In this document: positions 8,920-16,424 of the stretch, one piece after another
Layout: each line of letters starts with the position of its first letter
How positions within the stretch are numbered: the stretch's first letter is position 1
NCBI GenBank assembly: GCA_024401555.1
Contig: JAKSKV010000021.1
Location: 1 to 53,648 of the forward strand
Direction: 5' to 3'
DNA: 53,648 nucleotides
From: Paludibacteraceae bacterium
GTDB taxonomy: Bacteria > Bacteroidota > Bacteroidia > Bacteroidales > Paludibacteraceae
Position numbers and translations under genes: made by a program
The notes under the pieces: generated by a model
Told to the model about the DNA's origin: nothing
Databases searched by the model: none
What the model saw: only the letters and a program-made list of their open reading frames with translations

Positions 8920-10830
8920 CTATTTTGAGTCGATTCTCCATTTTGCGCCCGCAAGGAAGTTCCTGCCTGGCATTCCCCGGAAGGGGAGGTTTTGATACTC
9001 CTTGTCCAATAGGTTGTTGATCTGCAGGGTGACGGTGATCTGTTGTTTTGCTTTGCTACCGCTCTTTTTCGGGAAGGAGAAGGTGTGGTTGATAGATAGA
9101 TCCATTAGGAAATACCCCTCCAATACATCGAAGATATCCGATGAGGTGCGCTCTCCCGTGTAGTTCCCGCTTACTGTGAGATCCGTCTCTTTGAACCGTA
9201 TGTTCCAAAAGCCCGCGAAGGTGTTTTGTGGCGTGAGGGGCATCTGATGACCTAAAAAAGGATGCATGTTTTGGAACCCTTTTTGTATCTCCGTGAAGCT
9301 GTGGTTGAAGGAGAACGATAGGCTGTTCTCCAATTTTGAGATGGGAAAACTGTGTCTTGATTCCACCTCCACACCGCGAGCCAAGACCTCTTCGATGTTG
9401 GTCGGTTTCCAGACAACGCCTCTTGGCATCCACATAATCCAGTTGTCCACATCGTTTCTGTACAGCGTGGCGCTTAGGTTACCTTTGTATCTCTTCAGAC
9501 GTAGTTCCCATCGGCTCTTCGCCTCCAGGTTGAAAGCGCTCTCCGCAGTCAGTTGTTTGTTGGCGTAATCCCCCCAGTACCGATCGTTCAGTGTCGGCAC
9601 CTTCGTGTTGCGGGCGATGTTGCCGCCTAAGGCCCACACGAAGCGCTCTTGGGAAAAGGGTTTCACCTCGAATCCGAAGGCGGGCGAGAAGGGGATTCCC
9701 ATCGATGTCACGAAGCTTTGTCGCAGATTGCCATGCAGGGATAGCCATTGGCAGGGCGTGAATTTGGATAGTAGGAAGATGGCGCCTCTCCATTCTTCTA
9801 CACCGCTCTTGTAGGCGTAAACTTCAGGTTTGATGTAGTGTAATTCGCCTCCAACCTCTATCATCACCCGTTTGAATCGTCTCCTCGCATTGGAGAGGAG
9901 CATCAAGTCGTGTGTGGCGATCAGATCGCCTTGGAAATGCTCCCGGTCGTTGACCCACGCCACTTTGTTTCTGAGGTGGAGCCATTTGCCGTTCAGCTCG
10001 TGGAATAGGATCGCCTTGGCGCTTTGGTCGTCGATTTGTTCGTATTTGGAGGGGTCGTCGTTGTTCTGCATCATGGGTTGTAGTTCCCGATTATACTTGG
10101 TGAACCACAATTTCGCACCGAGCAGGTGCTTGCTGTTGACTCGCCATTCCGTCTCGTTGAGGGCGCCGTAGTTGTTGTAGCTGGCATTCTTTTGTCGGAA
10201 TGTTTCATCCCTGAAATGAACGGTGAAGTTGTTCTCGCAACGGTTGTAAAAGATAGAGGTTCTGTTTTGGATGATGCTGTTGCCCAAATTTAGTTTGATG
10301 CCGGAGAATGATTTCCCGTAGGAGCCCAAATCCTGCTGCAGGATAAGACTTCTGCGTTGCGTGAAGTCGTTCTTGGATGAGAGGGAGACCGCTCCGCCGA
10401 TGGCGTTTCCGAAGAGTGCGCTCTCTCCCCCTGGAAAGATGTCTATGCCGTCGAAGAAGAAAATAGGGAGTGTGCTGTAATCGGTTTGTCCCATGGTGAG
10501 GGGACTGATGTTGATGTCATCCCACAAGGCTTGCGTGTGGGAGGCGGATGTGCCCCGTAGCGAGAGGGTAGTCATCATGCCATTGCCATTTTGCTTCACC
10601 ACATAGGGGGTGTGTTGGGCGATGAAATCCGCCAATGAGGAGTGTCGCTGGTTGTTGATAAGAAGCGTGTCGGCTTGGTAATGGGCCGCTTCTGAAAAAT
10701 CGGACAGCTGGTGCTGCTGCTCGCCGTAAACCTCCACCTCCTCCAGTTCGCTGTAGGAGCGCTCCTCCTCCGCAAGGGCGGAGAGAATCGTGGCGAAGAG
10801 ATATAGGATGGTTAGAATACGATTTTGCAT
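8920..10830 (-). CDS. TonB-dependent outer-membrane receptor
   Basis: A 636-residue receptor with a signal peptide (about residues 1-20), then a plug domain. The plug signatures are LADFIAQHTPYVVKQNGNG, TLSLRGTSASHTQALWDDI and GGESALFGNAIGGAVSL. A 22-strand-type barrel follows, ending with an inter-strand motif like LQINNLLDKEYQNLPFRG and a terminal aromatic/basic strand. It lacks the SusC-type carboxypeptidase-like N-terminal domain and is closest by eye to the BtuB/FhuA-like group. The substrate cannot be told from sequence; vitamin B12, siderophores or other metal chelates are typical. Its start overlaps the end of the EEP gene by 19 bases, making it the last gene of a four-gene cluster. 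Confidence 0.88.
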   Translation of the reverse strand: MQNRILTILYLFATILSALAEEERSYSELEEVEVYGEQQHQLSDFSEAAHYQADTLLINNQRHSSLADFIAQHTPYVVKQNGNGMMTTLSLRGTSASHTQALWDDINISPLTMGQTDYSTLPIFFFDGIDIFPGGESALFGNAIGGAVSLSSKNDFTQRRSLILQQDLGSYGKSFSGIKLNLGNSIIQNRTSIFYNRCENNFTVHFRDETFRQKNASYNNYGALNETEWRVNSKHLLGAKLWFTKYNRELQPMMQNNDDPSKYEQIDDQSAKAILFHELNGKWLHLRNKVAWVNDREHFQGDLIATHDLMLLSNARRRFKRVMIEVGGELHYIKPEVYAYKSGVEEWRGAIFLLSKFTPCQWLSLHGNLRQSFVTSMGIPFSPAFGFEVKPFSQERFVWALGGNIARNTKVPTLNDRYWGDYANKQLTAESAFNLEAKSRWELRLKRYKGNLSATLYRNDVDNWIMWMPRGVVWKPTNIEEVLARGVEVESRHSFPISKLENSLSFSFNHSFTEIQKGFQNMHPFLGHQMPLTPQNTFAGFWNIRFKETDLTVSGNYTGERTSSDIFDVLEGYFLMDLSINHTFSFPKKSGSKAKQQITVTLQINNLLDKEYQNLPFRGMPGRNFLAGAKWRIDSK

Positions 10831-11951
10831 GAGATAGGGTAGTGGTCGGAATAATCCTTGTCGCCGACATGGAACTGGATTGCCTTAGCCTCCTTGCTAT
10901 GCATGATTTGGTCTATCCTGAAGTGGAATAGTTGCTTGTTGTAGGTGTAGCCGTAGCCTGTGGCGCTCTCTTCGAATGCGTCCAACAACTTGTCGCCGCG
11001 GATGGTCTGGTAGGCGTAGGAGACTGGTACGTCGTTGAAATCACCGCAAAGGATAATCGGGAGAGGGCACTCTTTGATGAGCTGCTGGTGGATGATGTTC
11101 GCCTGTTTGGCCCTGTTCTTGTACGAAACGCTCATCTTGTTGGATACGGAGTTGACCACTTGGTTGGCGTCCTCTTTCGAGACGGCCTTGATCTTTTGCA
11201 AGGTTTTTTTCTCGTTCTCTGTGATTCTATTGCTTTCAAGGTGACAATTGATGATGCGGATGGTATCTCCCTTAAAGAGGATGTCGGCGTAGAGCACTCC
11301 CTTGATTTTTGTTCCTGTATTCTCTTCCAGGTTGATCACCCCGTGTCGAACGATCGGATGTTTGGATAGTATGGCCTCTCCGATTTCGGCGTTCCAGCTG
11401 AGATCGTTCCCCATGAATTTGTGGTGAGGATACAGACGGTAGAGAGATTGTTGGATATCTTTCTCCCCTAAGTGGTCCGACAGATTACTATGGCCGAACT
11501 CTTGGATGCAGAGAATGTCGGGTTGGACCTCTTCGATGAGTTGGAGAATATGGTTTTTCTTGCGAGGCGCGAAGAATTCAAACATCTGGACATTGTAGCT
11601 CATTACCGAGAGAGTGTCTCCTTCCGCATGGACGTCGTGGCCGATGGAGAAGGTGCGGCGCGTTTCAGGGTAGCAGATAAGCAGTGTCAGAATTGGCAGG
11701 GCGACATAATATTTTCGCTTGATGATCCAAAAGAGTAGGAAGAGCAAGTTCGCGATGACCAGGTAAGGGAAGGCCAATCCTAGATAGGAGGGGAGGATGT
11801 GGTCGAGCGGATTCACGAAGCAGGCAGCCTTTCCTAAGAGCGTGCAAATTGCCACAATCCCGTTTAGAAGGACCGCGAACGTGTAAATCGTGAATCGGAT
11901 GACTCCGAACCGTTTATTGGTTGTTCCCGAAGAGTCGTTTTTTCTCATCAT
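10812..11951 (-). CDS. Membrane endonuclease/exonuclease/phosphatase family protein
   Basis: A 379-residue protein with three N-terminal membrane helices (about residues 19-42, 52-76 and 80-96), then an EEP catalytic domain facing out of or along the membrane. Motifs in order are VMSYNVQMFEF, ILCIQEFG, IINCHLES, ILCGDFNDVP and the terminal DHYPISCKI, which carry the expected Asn, Glu, Asp, Asn and His residues. The family covers DNases, sphingomyelinases and inositol phosphatases, so the substrate is open. Both ends overlap neighbours, 38 bases with the rhomboid upstream and 19 bases with the receptor downstream. The order rhomboid-rhomboid-EEP recurs in Bacteroidetes as far as I recall. Confidence 0.85.
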   Translation of the reverse strand: MMRKNDSSGTTNKRFGVIRFTIYTFAVLLNGIVAICTLLGKAACFVNPLDHILPSYLGLAFPYLVIANLLFLLFWIIKRKYYVALPILTLLICYPETRRTFSIGHDVHAEGDTLSVMSYNVQMFEFFAPRKKNHILQLIEEVQPDILCIQEFGHSNLSDHLGEKDIQQSLYRLYPHHKFMGNDLSWNAEIGEAILSKHPIVRHGVINLEENTGTKIKGVLYADILFKGDTIRIINCHLESNRITENEKKTLQKIKAVSKEDANQVVNSVSNKMSVSYKNRAKQANIIHQQLIKECPLPIILCGDFNDVPVSYAYQTIRGDKLLDAFEESATGYGYTYNKQLFHFRIDQIMHSKEAKAIQFHVGDKDYSDHYPISCKIVF

Positions 11952-12804
11952 CGTTTAGCGAATCGTATCCGCTGCTCTTTATTTTGTCGAGGATCCTGTT
12001 GATCTCCTCGTTCTCTTGTTTCTTCCTGTAATTGTAGTCGTGGTCGCTCTCTCTCCTCTGATAGGTGGTTCCCTTCATCTTGGGTTTGCTACCTATTCTA
12101 TTGAGGAAGTTGACTATCCGATGGATGATTTGGCTGATCCAATGGGTGATGTCCACTCCTTTTTGGTGTTGCTTGGCGAACACATAACCTGCCAAGGCTC
12201 CTCCGATATGGGCCATCTGTCCACCTGCGTTCGTACCGCCCATGCCGAGCAGACTGATCAAGATGAGGGCGATTGCCAGCCATTTGAGCCTTACTTCGCC
12301 GATTAACGCCAACCGAATCGGTCTCTCCGGCGCAAAGATCGCTGTGGCGACCGTAATAGCCATGGTGGAGGCGGAGGCGCCTATTAGCGTGTAAAAGAAG
12401 TTGTGCTGGGAGAAGAGAGGGAAGAAATTTATGCCTAACATAAAGGTGATGCCGCCCGCTATTCCTCCTAAAATGTAGAGCCCCACCAAGGTGTGTTGCG
12501 TGGCGTATTCAAGGAAAATCCTTCCCATCCAATAAAGCGTCAGGATGTTGAAGAAGATATGGATGAAACTTTCGTGGAGGAACATATAGGTGATGAGGCT
12601 CCATGGTTGACGCAAGAAGTGTTCCCATTGGGCAGGACATGCGAGGTAGCCTACCCAGTTCGTGTCGCTGTTGAAGAGTTTGAATCCCACCAATAACAAG
12701 TTGACCAAGACGAATACGCCTAAGTTGATGTAGATCAGTTTGGTGAGCGTCGTTCCTTGTTTGAACGAGGCTATGATTTCATCTTTGATGTTGTTACCTT
12801 CCAT
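11914..12804 (-). CDS. Rhomboid family intramembrane serine protease (second of a pair)
   Basis: A 296-residue membrane protease with six or more hydrophobic segments. The catalytic serine is in IGASAS (Ser144) and the catalytic histidine in QMAHIGGALAGY (His199); the upstream FLHESFIHIFFNILTLYW supplies the conserved His/Asn of the oxyanion region. About 70 charged residues form a cytoplasmic C-terminal tail rich in Lys, Asn and Asp. The start at 12804 is chosen over 12825 because it gives the smaller overlap (11 bases) with the preceding rhomboid gene. Rhomboids cleave transmembrane helices of other proteins; the substrate here is unknown. Confidence 0.87.
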   Translation of the reverse strand: MEGNNIKDEIIASFKQGTTLTKLIYINLGVFVLVNLLLVGFKLFNSDTNWVGYLACPAQWEHFLRQPWSLITYMFLHESFIHIFFNILTLYWMGRIFLEYATQHTLVGLYILGGIAGGITFMLGINFFPLFSQHNFFYTLIGASASTMAITVATAIFAPERPIRLALIGEVRLKWLAIALILISLLGMGGTNAGGQMAHIGGALAGYVFAKQHQKGVDITHWISQIIHRIVNFLNRIGSKPKMKGTTYQRRESDHDYNYRKKQENEEINRILDKIKSSGYDSLNDDEKKRLFGNNQ

Positions 12805-13567
12805 AGTTTTGTTGGTTTTGTTCAAATCTTTTCTTCCCTTGATATCTCCAGTAAAGGAGCAGGATTAGTCCGAATAGCATTCCTCCCAAATGGGCGAAGT
12901 GCGCCACATTGTCGAAACTGAAATCTTTCACGCCGGCGAAAAGCTCCAGTAACGCATATCCGACCACGAGGTATTTCGCTTTGATGGGGATAGGGATGAA
13001 CATAATGAATAGGGGTGCGTTCGGGAACAACAAGCCGAATGCGATCAAAAGGCCAAACATGGCGCCTGACGCTCCGACAGTGATGTGTTTGTTGTAAACG
13101 TCGTCCGCGAAACGGGTGAGTTCATCCACACTGTGTAGAATGGTGCCGTTTCCGATGTCCAATCCGTTGGCGATACCCGATTCCGTCAGTTGCGCCACCT
13201 CCGCGGTGAAGGCGTGGAGGTCGTATGCCCAAGCTAATTCTTGGATGAGACCGGCTCCGATTCCCGTGAAGAAATAGTAGATGAGGAATCTCTTGGTACC
13301 AAACGCTCTCTCTAAAACGGTGCCGAAGGTGTAGAGGCAAACCATATTGAAGAGGAGATGATAGATGCTGCTGGTGTCATGCAGAAACATATAGGTCACC
13401 AATTGGATGGGGTTGAAGTCGGATCCCGCCCAGTAGTGAAGTCCGAACTTCTCAATTAGGTCAATGCCGATACGGGGAAGGAGCAGACTCGCTATCCAAC
13501 ATAGGACATTGATGATGACGAAGTGTATCGATATGGAGTTCTGTTGGTTACTAATTCCTAATTTCAT
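12794..13567 (-). CDS. Rhomboid family intramembrane serine protease (first of a pair)
   Basis: A 257-residue rhomboid with the canonical GASGAMFG motif (Ser167) and HFAHLGGMLFG (His226), plus FLHDTSSIYHLLFNMVCLYTFG in the second membrane segment. An insertion of about 50 polar residues (around 110-160) between helices 3 and 4 is longer than in the neighbouring copy. It is the first gene of the overlapping minus-strand cluster and has a -7 element at 13628-13635. The two copies differ a great deal, so they are not a recent duplication. Confidence 0.9.
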   Translation of the reverse strand: MKLGISNQQNSISIHFVIINVLCWIASLLLPRIGIDLIEKFGLHYWAGSDFNPIQLVTYMFLHDTSSIYHLLFNMVCLYTFGTVLERAFGTKRFLIYYFFTGIGAGLIQELAWAYDLHAFTAEVAQLTESGIANGLDIGNGTILHSVDELTRFADDVYNKHITVGASGAMFGLLIAFGLLFPNAPLFIMFIPIPIKAKYLVVGYALLELFAGVKDFSFDNVAHFAHLGGMLFGLILLLYWRYQGKKRFEQNQQNYGR

Positions 13568-13627
13568 AATTGTCTGAATCTATGTTTTGCTAAAAGTGTC
13601 TCTTGCAAAGCCCACTAATATATGGTG

Positions 13628-13635
13628 CAAAAATA
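13628..13635 (-). promoter_or_regulatory. Promoter -7 element for the rhomboid-EEP-receptor cluster
   Basis: The minus strand reads TATTTTTG, about 60 bases before the first rhomboid start. Confidence 0.6.
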
Positions 13636-13715
13636 GCGAAAATCCCCGCAGATTATGTTAATGAACATAAAAATGTATTTTTTTTTGTTTTAACAACATT
13701 TTTCCACCCAATTTT

Positions 13716-13746
13716 TTTGCGAAATTTAGATTGAATAGTATCTTTG
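13716..13746 (+). promoter_or_regulatory. Full Bacteroidetes promoter of the HU gene
   Basis: TTTG (13716-13719), a 19-base spacer, and TATCTTTG (13739-13746) match the Bacteroides primary sigma factor consensus exactly. The start of transcription is expected near 13753, giving a 5' UTR of about 110 bases, AT-rich and without an obvious ORF. Confidence 0.85.
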
Positions 13747-13864
13747 TTCCGCTTACATCAAGTTTTGGGAAGATAAATATGCTCAATAAATGATGTTGCA
13801 AGCTGATTTTATTGATAAGAAAGGATAAAAAATTTATTATATTACTTTAAAATTACATTTTGTT

Positions 13865-14137
13865 ATGAACAAATCAGAATTCATTAAGGCAATCGCAGAG
13901 AAGAGCGGTTTGACAATTGCTGACAGCAAGAAGGCTGTTGATGCATACGCAGAGGTTATCACAGAGGCTTTGAAGAGCAACGACAAGGTAGCTCTTATCG
14001 GTTTCGGTTCTTTCTCAGTAAAGGAGAATCCTGCTCGTGAGGGTGTTAACCCTGCAACTGGCAAGAAGATCAAGATCGCTGCTAAGAAGGTAGCTAAGTT
14101 CAAGGCTGGTGCTGAATTGAACAAGGCTCTCAACTAA
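13865..14137 (+). CDS. HU family DNA-binding protein
   Basis: A 90-residue histone-like protein of standard HU length. It begins MNKSEFIKAIAEKSGLT and contains the conserved beta-arm entry GFGSFSVKENPAREGVNPATG with the arm proline, then KIKIAAKKVAKFKAGAELNKALN. HU bends and compacts DNA as a dimer. It is monocistronic: it has its own strong promoter and is followed within 25 bases by a strong terminator. Codon use is biased toward the set used by highly expressed genes such as ilvC nearby. Confidence 0.96.
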   Translation: MNKSEFIKAIAEKSGLTIADSKKAVDAYAEVITEALKSNDKVALIGFGSFSVKENPAREGVNPATGKKIKIAAKKVAKFKAGAELNKALN

Positions 14138-14160
14138 TCATTGCTTTTGATTGAAGAGTT

Positions 14161-14197
14161 AAAGGCGACTTCGAAAGAGGTCGCCTTTCTTTTTGCG
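14161..14197 (+). terminator. Rho-independent terminator of the HU gene
   Basis: AAAGGCGAC pairs with GTCGCCTTT; the inner TTC/GAG extend the stem to 12 bp with a GAAA tetraloop. A T-rich tract follows. Confidence 0.9.
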
Positions 14198-14230
14198 TGT
14201 GAATTGGGTTTTAGAATGAAGAATTTTGCT

Positions 14231-14238
14231 TAATTTTG
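14231..14238 (+). promoter_or_regulatory. Promoter -7 element for argS
   Basis: TAATTTTG matches TAnnTTTG. It implies a leader of about 120 bases that contains GC-rich stretches (around 14270-14285) and a small GGGGA/TCCCC hairpin near 14326-14344. I see no leader peptide. Confidence 0.5.
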
Positions 14239-14363
14239 CGGCAGTTTTGTGGCGGATGTTTCGTCTGCGCTCCTTCGGGGAGGGGATAGGATTCCGACAC
14301 TTGCGTATTGATGGTGTAATACATTGGGGATTAACGGTTTCCCCGTAAAATAAATTTTTAGAG

Positions 14364-16157
14364 ATGAGTTTAGATACAACTTTGGTCCAATCAGTTAAGA
14401 AGGCGGTTGAGTCGCTTTATGGACAACCTGTGGATGAGAAGACGATTCAGATGCAGGCTACTCGTAAGGAGTTTGAGGGTGATTTGACCCTCGTGGTTTT
14501 CCCATTTGTGAAGATGTCGAAGAAGAAGCCAGAGGAGACTGCCGCGGAGATCGGTGATGAATTGATGAAGATCGATAGCGCTGTCGCTAAATACAATGTG
14601 ATCAAGGGGTTTTTGAATCTCTCTATCTCCAAGAGCAATTGGGTCAGCCAGTTGAACAATATGTTGGCGGATGACGCCTATGGTACCAAAAAGGCCACAG
14701 CTGATTCTCCGCTATTCATGGTGGAATACTCTTCCCCTAATACAAACAAGCCGCTTCACTTGGGCCACATCAGAAATAACCTTTTGGGATATAGCTTGTG
14801 CAAGATATTGGAAGCCAATGGTTTGAAGGTTGTAAAGACCAATATCGTGAATGACCGTGGTATCCATATCTGTAAGTCTATGTTGGCTTGGAAGCTCTTC
14901 GGAAATGGCGAGACGCCAGCCTCTACGGGAAAGAAGGGCGACCACTTGGTGGGCGACTACTACGTGAAGTTCGATAAGGAGTATAAAGCGCAGGTGAAGG
15001 ATTTGATGGCCCAAGGCAAGAGCGAGGAGGATGCGAAGCGTGAAGCACCGTTGATGGTGCAGGCCCAGGCGATGTTGAAGGCTTGGGAGGATGGCGACGC
15101 TGAGGTACGCAAGCTTTGGAACATGATGAATGACTGGGTTTATGCCGGCTTCGATGAGACCTACAAGCGTCTTGGCGTAGGTTTCGATAAAATCTATTAT
15201 GAGTCACAGACCTATTTGGATGGTAAGGCTAAGGTGAACGAAGGCTTGGCCAACGGTTCATTCTATCGCCGTCCTGATGGTTCCGTTTGGGCTGATTTGA
15301 CCTCTAACGGATTGGACGAGAAGCTTTTGCTCCGTGCCGACGGCACATCCGTTTACATGACGCAGGATATCGGAACGGCTACTCAACGTTTCAACCAATA
15401 CGACATCAACAAGATGATCTATGTGGTGGGTAATGAGCAAAACTACCACTTCCAGGTGCTCTCAATTTTGTTGGACCGACTTGGCTTCTCTTGGGGAAAG
15501 GACTTGGTTCACTTCTCCTACGGAATGGTTGAGTTGCCAGAGGGGAAGATGAAGTCACGCGAGGGTACTGTTGTGGATGCCGACGATTTGATGGATGAGA
15601 TGATCTCGACTGCGAGAGAGGTTTCCAACGAGTTGGGCAAATTGGACGGAATGTCAGAAGAGGATATCAACGAGATCGCCCGTATCTGTGGATTGGGCGC
15701 CTTGAAGTATTTTATCTTGAAGGTGGATCCTCGCAAGAACATGCTCTTCAATCCAAAGGAGTCGATCGACTTCAACGGAAATACAGGTCCGTTTATCCAA
15801 TATACACACGCTCGTATCTGCTCTGTGCTTCGTAAGGCCGCAGAGGGTAACGTGGTTCTTCCTGACGCTTTGCCTGCTGATTTGGACATCTCCGAGGTGG
15901 AGTCCAATTTGATTCAGACGTTGTCCAATTTCCCTGGCGTTGTGGCTCAGGCGGGTAAGGATTACAGCCCTGCGTTGATCGCTAATTATGTTTATGATTT
16001 GGTAAAACAATACAACTCATTCTATCATGACTTCTCTATTTTGAAGGAGGAGAATGAACAAATGAAACAATTCCGTTTGCTCTTGTCCCAAAAGGTGGCT
16101 GGTGTCATCAAGACGGGTATGGGCTTGTTGGGTATTGAGGTTCCTGAAAGAATGTAA
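14364..16157 (+). CDS. argS: Arginine--tRNA ligase
   Basis: Class I aminoacyl-tRNA synthetase that charges tRNA-Arg. It has 597 residues, the normal length. The N-terminal additional domain is followed by the HIGH-type motif NTNKPLHLGHIRNN, the YVVGNEQNYHF segment, the KMSKS-type loop MKSREGTVVDADDL, and a C-terminal anticodon-binding DALR domain ending LLGIEVPERM. The start is set by the ATG after TTTTTAGAG. It has its own promoter and terminator and so is probably a single-gene unit. Confidence 0.97.
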   Translation: MSLDTTLVQSVKKAVESLYGQPVDEKTIQMQATRKEFEGDLTLVVFPFVKMSKKKPEETAAEIGDELMKIDSAVAKYNVIKGFLNLSISKSNWVSQLNNMLADDAYGTKKATADSPLFMVEYSSPNTNKPLHLGHIRNNLLGYSLCKILEANGLKVVKTNIVNDRGIHICKSMLAWKLFGNGETPASTGKKGDHLVGDYYVKFDKEYKAQVKDLMAQGKSEEDAKREAPLMVQAQAMLKAWEDGDAEVRKLWNMMNDWVYAGFDETYKRLGVGFDKIYYESQTYLDGKAKVNEGLANGSFYRRPDGSVWADLTSNGLDEKLLLRADGTSVYMTQDIGTATQRFNQYDINKMIYVVGNEQNYHFQVLSILLDRLGFSWGKDLVHFSYGMVELPEGKMKSREGTVVDADDLMDEMISTAREVSNELGKLDGMSEEDINEIARICGLGALKYFILKVDPRKNMLFNPKESIDFNGNTGPFIQYTHARICSVLRKAAEGNVVLPDALPADLDISEVESNLIQTLSNFPGVVAQAGKDYSPALIANYVYDLVKQYNSFYHDFSILKEENEQMKQFRLLLSQKVAGVIKTGMGLLGIEVPERM

Positions 16158-16177
16158 GGATTTCCTTGTGGAAAAGG

Positions 16178-16209
16178 AAGGGCGTCGCTTGGAAGTGACG
16201 CCCTTTTTG
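16178..16209 (+). terminator. Rho-independent terminator of argS
   Basis: AAGGGCGTCGC pairs with GTGACGCCCTT (11 bp, one wobble) around a 6-base loop, followed by TTTTTG. Confidence 0.9.
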
Positions 16210-16379
16210 CTTGAAAAATGGTCGTGGAAGGTGGCGCGAAATGGAACCACCGATTTTTTGAAATTTTATTGTGTTTTTTCTGCCTAAAATATTTCTTTAT
16301 TTAAATTTTTTTTGCAAATTTGCGTGTAACGAACCTGAACTGAGCATTTTGCTAGTGACAGATAATGGTTAACGTTTTT

Positions 16380-16410
16380 TTTGGGATATAGTATATTGAT
16401 AATTACTTTG
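16380..16410 (+). promoter_or_regulatory. Promoter of the T9SS type B adhesin-like gene
   Basis: TTTG (16380-16383), a 19-base spacer and TTACTTTG (16403-16410), which fits the -7 element except at its second base. The start of transcription is expected near 16416, only about 10 bases before the first ATG. Confidence 0.65.
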
Positions 16411-16424
16411 TAAATTGAAGGATT

